Assembly: GCA_008711295.1 (NCBI GenBank)
Contig: VUYV01000062.1
Coordinates: 3,721,927 to 3,785,926 of the forward strand
Length of the DNA stretch: 64,000 bases
Reading direction: 5' to 3'
From: Anarhynchus alexandrinus
Taxonomy: Eukaryota > Chordata > Aves > Charadriiformes > Charadriidae
The position numbers and the translations under genes are program-made. Within the stretch, counting starts at the first letter, position 1, and each line of letters starts with the position of its first letter. Shown one piece after another: positions 36,411-46,629 of the stretch. The notes under the pieces were generated by a model. That model had not been told where the DNA came from. It was given only the letters and a program-made list of their open reading frames with translations, and ran no database searches.

Positions 36411-37954
36411 AATAAGACTGTGTACGTTAATATGATGCATTGCAAACTGAAAGCACTGTGTTTGGAAAAAGTAACCTAAAGCTTCATGAAACTTTCTTGT
36501 TAAGTAGATCTATTGAAAACATATACAAGACAGCTTTCTCAATAGATGGGGGCCACCGGTAGTAAATGTAATTAAGCAAAATGTGTCTAAGAACCCGAGT
36601 AAGAACTTGGGAAGTAATCCTGTGCTGAGCCCTTGGCTGCTGTCAGTATATTAGTAATTTCCAGGTTAATTTTCATGTGAAATACTGCAGAATAGAACTA
36701 TCCTAAAATAAATACCTCATATCCACCCATTCCTTGACTTCCTACATAACCTGTAAAGTTCAAATAAAAACTGTAACTATCCTTGTATCTAGCACGTTAG
36801 CCAAAAAATGAATAGAGAGCTTTTTTGCAAATAAGATTAAGTTATAATTTTCACTGATGTGAGTAGGTTTTTGTTATTTTCTTGTATCTGCTTATATTAT
36901 TGGTGAACTTGGTCTTCCAGCAGAGAGTTTGGTAGGTCATTCCACACCAATGAGGGAAAAAGTGCATAACAGCACAATCTAAAAGTAAATTAACAAAAAC
37001 CTTTGTGGAATTTCTGCTCTGTAAAGCATTGTCTTGTGAAGATTTCTTTTTAACTTCTTTTTTTTGCCCTCCATCCGAGAACAGATATATGCCTGGTAGG
37101 ATTTCTTAGAGGCTGTAGCAGGCTAAAACAATCCCTGCTGTGATTGCTGGTACCTACATGTTGGTTCTGTCCCTTTTGTCCTACAGACAGTAGTGTAGAC
37201 TTTGGCCCCGGCTAGCCCAGCAGCCTTATGTACATGGGAGATACTTATCTGGAAGAAGGATCCAAAGGCGTAGAAATGCATCTTGATTTTCATTCACCCC
37301 AAAAGACCAGACTATCTGTATTTTTCCCCTTGCAATTACTCCATCTCTCTGTAGGTAGGCAGATACCTTTTCACCTGGAAAAGAAACAATGACCAAACTT
37401 GTATGAATTGCTTTTGTTTCCTGACCACTTATTGCTAAAACACTGAAGTTTACTTTTAATCTTGTCTATACTTTTACAAAATCCCTAGGGAAAAGGAGCT
37501 GATTTATGTACAGCTTAGCCTGAAGCACTTGCGTCACTGTACAATTTTGTGTTGCTTGCTTAATAGACCACAAAAGTCAACATCTCTTTGGAAGAACAAT
37601 TTGTGCTTAAAGTAGTCACAAATTCCAAGAGATCCTGTTAAGGCAGGATGTTGTGAGAAACCCAGAGTTGGAACAAAAACTCTTGTTTCCTAATTATAAT
37701 GTTAATACTTGGGAAACCTTAAGCCACTCTGTCTTGGTTTATGTCAATAAAGGTTTGGTTTTTCATCTTTCTTTCTTGCCCATCCTGCTTTGGGAAGTTG
37801 GAAGTAAGTCAACATTTTCAACTGCCACATAAGAAGGTTTCAGTTGTCTATTATTATGGAAGCAGATGCGAGATTACATCTCTGAAGAGAGACAGACAAT
37901 CTGCATTTAAATCATCTTTAATGAAACGAGGTCAAAAACTTTACTTCACAGGTT
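36411..37954. other. Non-coding DNA, no gene seen
   Basis: Short frames only. No repeat recognised before the CR1 that starts near 37955. Confidence 0.5.
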
Positions 37955-38935
37955 TATAGAATAAGTGAGGTTGGAAGGGACTTCAGGAGTTCTTTAGGCC
38001 AACCTCCTGCTCAAAGCATTATAATTGGTCAGGTCAGATCAGATTGCTCAGGGCTTTAACCAGTCTGAGCTTGAAAACCTCCAAGGATGGAGTCTGCGCA
38101 ATTTCTTTGGGCGACCTGTTCCATTGCTTGGCTGTCCTCATGGGAACAAAGGGGTTTTTTGTATCTGGCCAGAATCTCTCTTGTTTAACTTTGTTCCCTC
38201 TTGTCCTCCTCCTGTGTAGCACTCTGAAGAGCCTGGCTCCGATATTTTCTTGCTAACCTCCTCATAGATACTAGGAAGCTGCTATCAAGTCCCCTTAATG
38301 CTGCTACTTCTCCAGGCTGAACAAGCCCCATGCCCTCAGCCTTTTCTCACAGGGCAGGTTGTCCAGCCTCCAACCATCTTAGCAGCCCTCTGCTGAACTT
38401 GCTTCAGTTGGTCAACATCTGTCTTGTATTGGAAGATCTCAAACTGGAGACAGTAACTAGATGTGATATCAAATTGATGAGTAGAAGGGGAAGATTGCTT
38501 CCCTTGACGTTGTAAGTCATCTTTGCTGCCAAGAGAAACTACTGGCTCATGTGCAGCTTGCTGTCTACCAAGACCTTCAGATCTTTTTCAGCAGAGCTGT
38601 ACCCCAACCATTCCTATATCATTATTTCTTCCCACGTGCAGGACTTTGCATTTTCTGTGTTGAATTTCATAAGGTTCCTCTTGACCCATTCCTCCAATCT
38701 GTATGGAAGCCCTGCCCTGGAGCATGTTGACTAGTAGTCATGTCCCCCCACAGTTTGATGTCATCTACCAACGTGAAGAGCATGCAGTCCTTTACCTGCT
38801 GAAGATCATTGATGAAGCCATTAAACAAGAGGTCCTGCTATAAACCTCTATGGTACTTGGCTTGCTTACTGACATCCAGGTGGAGTGCAAACCATTGACG
38901 GCTGTGCTCTGAGCCCCCAGTCATCAAAGCAATTG
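37955..38935 (-). mobile_element. CR1 LINE, old and diverged, minus strand
   Basis: The plus strand opens with the reverse complement of a CR1 3' end (TTTATAGAATAAGTGAGGTT, then GGAAGGGACTTCAGGAG). It continues through the reverse-transcriptase C-terminus and further 5' coding sequence. Recognisable antisense CR1 words run through 38520-38860: the CAGCTTGCTGTCTACCAAGACC, GTGCAGGACTTTGCATTTTC and TCATTGATGAAGCCATTAAACAAG regions. About 980 bases remain. The frame is broken by many stops and shifts, and the terminal octamer repeat has eroded, so this copy is much older than the one at 28378. Where both overlap, 18 of 30 residues agree (WNR..P.E....PSLEVFK.RL..AL.NL). Confidence 0.9.
38034..38222 (-). 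pseudogene. CR1 ORF2 C-terminal remnant, degenerate
   Basis: This is the only part of the old CR1 that still reads in one frame for about 60 codons. It contains QWNRSPKEIAQTPSLEVFKL near its end, the CR1 terminal word, and ends ALSNLI just before a stop. That matches the younger copy's ALGNLV. The ATG at 38222 is accidental. Upstream coding sequence of this element is frameshifted. Confidence 0.8.
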
Positions 38936-41430
38936 TTTTTTTTACCTTTCTAGATGTCCGTTCAAGCCAGGATAAACATTTTTTCCTGCAATGGTTGTTT
39001 GTAGGTGCCTTTATCAGACAAATCCTGCATTTGGTCACATGCACAAAACATTTGGCTGTTCAGTGTCTTAATTAGGTTCTATGTAGGTGAAATGCAATTA
39101 AATCATTAATCGTACAGGAGCATAAAAGTGATGTACAGCCATATTCACGCCAAGTTTTAACTAGCAATTTGAAGTTTTCATATTTGAAAGATTAAAATAA
39201 TAGCAATTCTACATTGCACTCGTGTTGTTTGCAGCATAAGCTCACTTACAATAATGACTCTCAAGCTCCTGCCAATGTATATTTTGTGTCAGTCTCGATT
39301 CAGTGTTCCACAGACCGTGAGTAGGAGTTTTGTTAGATTCAGTTCTGAATGGTTTTATTTAATATGAGGGATGAAACTTCTTTTTTTCCTGAAAATAGAC
39401 ATTAGTTATACAAAAGAGGTATGGTATAACATTGCTCGTCTTGATCACTTTATTCATGTTAACTTCACTAATTTTCATGGGATGCGGCATGTAGTATATG
39501 CTCTTACAGAAGTGCGCAGTGTACATTTACACAGGAAATTAAGCACTGAAGCTAATATAAGATTGATGAGAAAAAGCTCATTGTCAGCATGTCATAGTAT
39601 TACAAGCTGTATCAGATTCATGTGTCCAGCATTAGGTTTAGAGGAAGTGCATGAAAACCAATGTATGGTTGCCTGGTTTCTTCTTGAACTATCAAATACA
39701 AAGCCACACATGAGCAATTTTGAGAGATGAATATAACCCCCCTGGTAATATCAAACTCTTGAGTTCTTCTGACAGCCACTGATAAAGCCAGCTGATTTGT
39801 AGAATAACAGATTGTCCATTCCTTCAGACTATTGAAATTATTGTCCTCACCTGATCATATTGAAATGATTTCATTTTATTTCAGGAAAATCCATTTCTAA
39901 TAATACAGAAATTTTTAGCAGTTTCTATTGCGATGCATAATTTTACTGATTTCAGACAGCAGCTAGAGCTTCTAACCTCCTCTTATAGAAGTCACGAATT
40001 GTTCCATGTGTACATTCATGTCAGTATTACACGTGTGTTTCATTCCACAGATTGCTAAACATTCCAGGCCTACCTATGCAGGCTATATGGATCTCTGTGT
40101 AAGAGAATCAGTAATTCTGTGGAGACCCATGTCTGAAGATGAGTGCATGTTGAATGACTTTGTTGAGTCAGAACCAGAGCACACAGAATTTTGTGGGATT
40201 GAGTTAACAGTTTATCGATGTGCAGGGTCAATAAGATACTTCAATGTACCAAAGTAAAATGTTTTGATTTTAATTTAATCTTAACTTTTCCATAAAAAAA
40301 AAATCTTTCTGTAATTGTACTTTCACTGTTTTTGAAGGTGAAAAGAAATACCAGCTCTTAAAAGACGGCATGACCAAGTATCTTAATGTATAGCTATAAA
40401 TGGCCTAGGCAGCTTGTCTGTTCAGCTGTTTGTTGTGGAAAATCTGCATGTTGCCATCTTCCTAGAAGACAGCAATCTGAACTGTGGTTAATCTCCTAGA
40501 CTTTTACTGTAATCAATATTACCATTGTGTCTTGAAACGATAAGTGTATGGTTAATCTGATTGACATTAACCTCCTTCTGCACACACATAATACCTTTTG
40601 ATTATTCTTAATGTGATTATATAATATTCTTCACAAGCATACCATATATTTGATGAAAATATTTTTTTCAAACTGGCTTGTTTCTGTTGGTTTTGCATTG
40701 TTTCTTTTCGGTATTAGTATCACCATCATACAGGTTAATTTGAACATCTTACTTTGGAAGTCTGTCATGTATCAATTTAACTTCATTAAATTTATACTGT
40801 ACTTCATTTGCTCACTCTTTAGCAGAATGTGTCTTTTGATTAATTTAGTGCTCTGATTTTTTCCTTAAATAGCAATTTTTTTCACTGCTGATTACAAACC
40901 TAGTAATTGCTGAGTACATATTGTCACTTACCATTTCCTACCTTCGAGTCTCTCCTCCAGTGCAAAAGAGTGTAAATTTGCTAATATAACCTGTTTCCCA
41001 GCTATGTTGTTTCTTGCAAACCAGTGATGTTTGCACGTACCATGTCTCCCATCATTCCCTCAGTTTAGCGAGGATGTCTGACCAGCACAAGCTCAAAGTA
41101 TTTAGTGCTTCCACTCCTCCTTTCTTGGTGAAAGTAAAGTGCTGAATGAAACAGGTAAAAGTAAGCTCTCTGATGGATATAAAGTACAGACAAGAACACT
41201 GGCTGGCAATTAAGAACAGGTTTGAGGGTCTGGAACATTATTGAGAGAAGGTTAAGGAGAGTGAGTGGTACATAATCAGAGACGAAAATGGGTAAAAGAT
41301 AACTGCAACAATGAAGAAGAAAACATGGCAGTTTGTATACTATACAAAAATGGTGAAGACAAAAACCTTAATTGTAAAAGTTATGGTTAAAGTCTAGTTA
41401 GAGAGAGATGAAAAGGGTGCTTTAATGAGC
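38936..41430. other. Non-coding DNA, no gene supported
   Basis: Frames of 119 codons (39371-39730) and 83 codons (40006-40257) are open but carry no recognised domain. The second has an acceptor-like CAG at 40048-40050 directly upstream of 68 in-frame open codons and a TAA, so a terminal exon is possible but unproven. The 40420-40620 part has a conserved-looking texture. Confidence 0.45.
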
Positions 41431-41439
41431 TGTCTGATG

Positions 41440-42520
41440 CTGAGATTATTACAGGTGACCAAACCCCCAGCGTTTTGTAGACTACTGAGCAAATCTTGAA
41501 AAATCCAAGGGGCGGTGAAAGTGCTCAGGTGCAACAAAGCACCAAGTGTTGAAAACATTTCTGCTGAATTATTAAAAGTAGCAAAGACTAAGTTTTTTTT
41601 GAAGACTTTCAGTGGAAGTAAGAAGACTTAGACGTATCATTTGGAGATCTAAAATTTAACCAGATGAAAATTGGGTTGTAACTGATAAAATAAGGGCAGG
41701 TAGAGTACCACTGCATCTCAGTCCTTATTACAGCCCACAGGATTCTCTCTTGGTACTAATCTATAAGGTTGCTTACTATTTGGCAGATACAGTAAGAAAA
41801 TATCAGCAAGCCTGTTAAAAAAAAAAAAAACACGTCCACTATGAATGAAGTCTTTTTGTTATTTCATATCAGTGCAGGGCTTATAAAAAGCATACACAAA
41901 TTACCTCCACCAGCTTTTGGACAGCTTATGATGTTATTATTTTAAAGAAAGGTAGGCAGGCGAAAATGGCAAGAAAAATGTCGTCCAGATCAGTGAAAAT
42001 GAAACTAGGTTTATCATGTAAAGCAACATAAGCACCTAGACAAGCTTACGAACAGTTCATAATGATAATCATGCTATATAGTTTATGTAGCTAGTAGCAT
42101 TAATTACTAATAACAACTTAAGGAGGAGAAAATAAGGCACAATCCAAGCAACAATGTGTGTTTGCCTCTCACTTTCATCTTTTGAGAAATTTTAATTTCA
42201 ATTACCAAGGTAAAACGAGCCGAAGATATGCAAAACTAATTAAAAAGAAAACAAACAAAAAAAAAGTTGTTTTACAGCTGTTTGAGGCCTCAGCACTTAT
42301 GGTAAAGGAAATTGAGCAATCCAGTGGAATAAAATATTAAGGCACTTTTTTTGGGTGGACCAGAGAATGATTGATGTACTAAAATGTAATAAGGAACTGT
42401 GGGTGGCTGGTAAAGAAGCAAGTGTATGAACATGAAACCAAGCATGTTTGAGGCCAGAAGAGGCAGCAAAAAGGTCAAAGAGACCAGCTAAGTGTCTTTT
42501 GGAAGCTCGTTCTTTTGGGG
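41440..42520 (+). mobile_element. Decayed non-CR1 LINE, possibly RTE-type
   Basis: Reverse-transcriptase coding remnants can be read on the plus strand. At 41536-41586 the frame gives KAPSVENISAELLKVAK, matching the family word 'KAPGVDNISAELLKA' just before the polymerase core of RTE-like and related LINEs. At 41681-41731 it gives TDKIRAGRVPLHLSPYY, matching 'TDxIRxxRGVRQGCxLSPYLF' (reverse-transcriptase block with QG..LSP, here missing the QG residues). CR1 has a different word at the first site. The two blocks are about 145 bases apart, closer than in an intact enzyme, so an internal deletion is likely. A basic GRRKR-like region near 42450-42490 may be the C-terminus. Boundaries are uncertain; the element may begin as early as 41150. 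Confidence 0.55.
41536..41731 (+). pseudogene. LINE reverse-transcriptase remnant, two blocks
   Basis: The two best conserved protein blocks of the decayed LINE are both readable but lie in different frames relative to each other (offset 145 bases). Stops interrupt the sequence between them, for example the TAA at 41657-41659. The catalytic aspartate pair (YADD) is not found. No product is possible. Confidence 0.5.
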
Positions 42521-43602
42521 CTTGATCTTATGCCAATCAAAGAGAAGAGGGAGCAATAATAATTGAATGAGTCCTAAGATACTTAAGATGAATTACAGCA
42601 ATAAACAAAAGATACTGCTGACACAAAATGGAGCAAATTATGAGTGCAGCTGAGGACCTTTAGGGTTCATAGGGCCTAGCAGATTTTTATTTCTGGTAAT
42701 TCCTACAACAACAAGCAGAATTTTTATTATGGATTGTATATAGTAACTGTTTTTTCACCAACAATTAATTAAATCCATTCTCTACATCCTTAAAGGATAC
42801 ATGGAAGGGGGGAATTTGTAGAGGACTTTATAGCAGATATGACTTATTTAGTCATTCCAAGAATCTGGGATCAAGTTTGCAAGCAGTATCCTGCTCAAAT
42901 TTCTCTTGTAGGTTGCTGTGCTCTAGCCCCTTGAAAGCTGCCTGTTATTTCCTACCCATTTGTTATAGTATCCCGTTCTTGGCAATATGCCTACTATTTA
43001 AGGTTACTTTCATTAATCAGCCATAAGTTAATTTCTTTGCAGGCAGAATCTCTGATCTCATTATGTTGTCTTTAAAGCTGAAGGCCTCGGGTTGTTGTGT
43101 TTTCTTTTTACTTTGATATCACTGTAAAAAGATATTCTTAAGTTAAAGGACTGTGTCTCCGGGGACTCATTAGGTAGTCTTTGAAAAAGTGACAGTTTGG
43201 GCAGTAATAAAGCAATATTCACATTTGTGTTTAAAAGTTACAAAATTCAGTCACTGATGCGGCTGTGGAATGTGGATCATGTCCTTAAAATAACCTATGC
43301 TCCGTGGATTGCCTTGCAATGGTACATAGAAGAATTATTCTCACAGGCTGCCTGGTCTCAGGGCTAAACACACAATCAAGTCAGTGATAACATGAAAAAA
43401 GTCTTTTTTCCTGCCCTGTGACATGCATTTCTTTTTCTAGGGGTTATGTGCATATTTTAGCTAATAGCTATGACTGGCTTTGTTGTACTCCTTTCTGATT
43501 TTTTTATAGTAGCCAACATGTTTAAAAGTTTATATACTGTTCCGTGACTCCTGTGTAGTACATTTGTGCTTTGAGATGTTTCTTTTCAGAACAGGCTGAT
43601 CA

Positions 43603-43635
43603 CTTTTTTCTTTTTTCTTTTTTCTTTTTTTTTTT
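43603..43635. repeat. (CTTTTTT)n low-complexity run
   Basis: Three exact seven-base units CTTTTTT are followed by a C and eleven T. Read on the minus strand it is an A-rich run with regular G. It could be an old poly-A tail, but no SINE or LINE body is seen upstream on the minus strand. Confidence 0.85.
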
Positions 43636-44832
43636 AAGATAGATGGCCATTACCAGTACATGGGAACAACAGTCAAACTTGATATGTTGCATATACTATG
43701 AGTTTAATGTTTTTTCCATTGCACTTCATTTCCCTAATGCTACCTGAGGTATTTCGAGACATATGCATCCCTGTCTTCTGTCTTTTAGAGTTAGCTTCAA
43801 CTTGAGCAATAAAATCTGGGTGCTTTTTGGAGCATTAAATCTGGCGAGTGGAAATTTGTCATGATGTCTTTCAGGACCACCAGGTGTATGTCAGAGAGTG
43901 GGAAAGTTGCTCCACAGGTAACTCAAATCTCCGTGAGCAAGCCTAGTACATGAAGAAGCCATTTGTATCCCACTGAGTCCCGTAATGTTGAGCACGTTGC
44001 TGAGATTTACACAAGTCCAATCTCTGCAACCGATAAGATGGCTGCAGCGGGGTAGCAACCGTATGACCTGAATCACTGTTTCTCATGCCTCAGAGGCTGT
44101 GGCACTACTGGGGGGTTTGGGTTTTTATTTGGTTTGGTTTTAGCTGGGTCAAAGCTACCGTGAAGGGTGCATTTGATTAGACTAGGCAGCTGGAAAGCAG
44201 TTAGGTGGAAGAGCTCAGGAAAGGAAGCCACGTTGCCTCTTGGGTATGGAGTGGAAACACTAGGTCAAAGGTAATATATTGGCAGTGGTCCTGAAGATCT
44301 GTGTCCGTATCTTACTTAGGGTTGCCCCAATGCTTTTAGACAGAATTGTTGTCAATGGTATTGATTAGATGTTCTGATAATCTAGCAAGCTTCCTGATGT
44401 GTTAAATTTCCTTCTTTCACGTGGCATTAAGTGTGGAAGGAGTATATGTAACTGCAGAAGTAACTCTCAGTGGACACTAGCAAAGTATGACTGCTTGCCA
44501 TCAATTGTGCTGCGCATGCCAGTTCCAATTAGTCGTTTGCCAGTCACTTTTAACACTTTCTAGCAATTCTCTGTACCCCTACTAATATACTATGTACTCT
44601 AGAGTTTTAATTTATGTTTTTATCAGAAGAGATTACACAAAAGTTTTATTTTTATCAGACATAACATAAATGTCTGAATTAAATTTCTGCTTCACCTACA
44701 AAGTGTATTCTTAAAAGAGTATAATCAAACTCAAAAGCAGCCAAAGAAAATACAGACTCCAGGGTAGCTAAATTTTATATTTAAAGCAATTTGTCAGAAC
44801 AGGAGCAAATGTAACATTTGAACTTAGAAGTT

Positions 44833-44866
44833 AAAATTTAAGATGGAAGAAAATTTAAGATGGAAG
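44833..44866. repeat. 17-base perfect tandem duplication
   Basis: AAAATTTAAGATGGAAG at 44833-44849 is repeated without change at 44850-44866. A recent slippage event in purine-rich DNA. Confidence 0.9.
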
Positions 44867-45254
44867 AAAACCTAACTTCACCTAAGCTTCTGATTTCTTT
44901 TGCATAGTTGTTTGATAGTTGTTTTATGAACAAATTCTTACTATGGAAAATAGTAGCAAGTTTTCAATCTACTTTAGCTTATGCTTTGAAGCAGTTAGAA
45001 TGCGAGAGGAAGGGTGTGATTTTCAAGCCCTGTTCTTTTTTATTGGTGTGCATGCATGCACAGGAACAACTTCCAGATTTCCCATTTTCCATCACCACGA
45101 GCATGGAAGAGCTGTTACTGCAGACAAGATCAAATGTCATCACTAGTTTTGTCTAAAGGGCCTTGTGTGACGTCCCACCTAATCAACAGCTCCTCCCTTG
45201 GTGCCGTCAGGCAGAGCGGTGGTCAGGCAGCCTCTGAGCCCTGTTGCAGCCCAT

Positions 45255-45560
45255 GAGGCGGCGCCCAGAATTCCCGCCAGTCAAAATAAAACCTATTACA
45301 GCAAGAAATGGGTTAATGATTGTATCTCTACTTCAGCAAATGCACAATAAAGAGGTAGATTAGTAGAGATGAAAAATTTATTGCAAAACTGCCACAGTAT
45401 TATGAAAAACAAAATGATTTCATTGAGCAGTAGTTCTGTTACCATAATCCTAACGATAAACTCCGTTACAATAATAAGAGGAGAAAAACTAATTGCAGCG
45501 AGGACAGGACAAATCTTTTTTAATCCTCGTTGTCATCTCAACTAAATCCAAACCTATTTG
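45255..45560. promoter_or_regulatory. Candidate conserved non-coding block
   Basis: After a GC-richer edge (about 45170-45280) comes a repeat-free AT-rich block with TTAATGATTG, AAATTTATTGCAAAACTG, AACGATAAAC and AAACTAATTGCAGC words. Homeodomain- and GATA-like words are dense and coding frames are absent. Texture-based only. Confidence 0.3.
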
Positions 45561-46030
45561 TATTAACCTTTGCTGACAGAGTCACATGATGGACATAATT
45601 TCTTGTAATTTACCAGCAGTAGATCTAACCTTTCTTCATCAAATATTCATAAAGGCATGATTCTCAATGATTTTCTGTCTCTTTTCATATTTACAGCTTG
45701 TTGTCTTCTTCCTTTTTACTGTAATTTGAACACAATTGAAGTCAGATGGAATTAAAGTTAAATTGCTTTTGTGGCTACAGTACCTGAAAGCAAAGAATAA
45801 TTAATTGAAATTTCTTACAAGTGGCGATCATGCTGTACTCTGATGTGACTGCATTAAACGGTCCAAATGTCCTTGCCTTTTGAGGGGGGAAAAACCCAAC
45901 CCGGATGAAATGGCATCAGTTCTTGTCACTTGCATAACTGTTGAAAGTGTGTGTGTGTCATGTATCTGCATAAAAACACACATGGATTGAAAGTACGTAG
46001 TTTTACTGGATCCTTTGAGTCATGAAAAGA
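45561..46030. other. Non-coding DNA, nothing recognised
   Basis: AT-rich with short frames. A five-unit GT run lies near 45948. Nothing else to report. Confidence 0.5.
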
Positions 46031-46036
46031 AATGCT

Positions 46037-46115
46037 GTGGGCTTGATTCCTTATTTAGGTGTAAATAAGAATAACCGTTGAACTCAATTTAATTTTACTA
46101 GTGTAAAACTGACAG
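46037..46115 (+). repeat. Ancient amniote interspersed repeat fragment
   Basis: GGGCTTGATTCCTTATTTAG, then GTGTAAATAAGAATAACC, then GTTGAACTCAATTTAATTTT, then TAGTGTAAAACTGACAG follow the old amniote repeat word 'CTTGATTCTxxTCTxxxTGTAAATCAGxAGTAACTCCATTGAAxTCAATGGAATTACACTGGTGTAAAACTGAGAG' in order over about 79 bases. This is the best-preserved copy in the window. Database family not named. Confidence 0.6.
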
Positions 46116-46560
46116 AACAGGTTGAAGATAAATCAGTTTGATTAAGGCAGTGTAGAACTGGTATGAGACTTGGACGATGCATCTTTTTCCATCTAAGAAG
46201 TTTAAATCTGAAATATAATCATGTACTAGCTGTAGAATGACCACACTTCCCAGTGGATTTTTTTTAATGAGGAAATAAGACACTTTTAATGCAAATATAA
46301 GGTATAATGGAAAATATTAAACAGAAATTCATATATTTAAAATATTATAACATGAGAAATTCTCAGAAATACTTTGGTATATTTAAATACAAGTTGTCTT
46401 GGTAATTGTTGTGAACATCCTTTGCATCGTACTATGAACAGAAGCTGTGCCTGTAAGTAGCTCTAATAGACAATTTGGTATCACCGTGCTCATTCTCTCA
46501 GAATAGATTGTGGATAAGTGGAAACAATATAAATGATTTAAAATAAGCATAGCTTTAAAA

Positions 46561-46629
46561 TGCAACGCTTTTTAAGTAAGCAGAAAATGCATAGGCTTTT
46601 TTTTAATTGCAACGCTTTTTAAGTAAGCA
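46561..46629. repeat. 22-base direct duplication, 47-base spacing
   Basis: The word TGCAACGCTTTTTAAGTAAG followed by CA occurs at 46561-46582 and identically at 46608-46629. The intervening 25 bases are different and T-rich. It looks like a recent local duplication. Confidence 0.9.

Larger units (their letters stand above)
42521..45250. other. Non-coding DNA, no gene seen
   Basis: Short frames only. The simple repeat and the 17-base tandem duplication inside it are listed separately. No further transposon recognised. Confidence 0.5.

Noticed and set aside
39371..39730. 119-codon plus-strand frame
   Set aside because: No domain and no clear splice sites. Could be conserved non-coding DNA.
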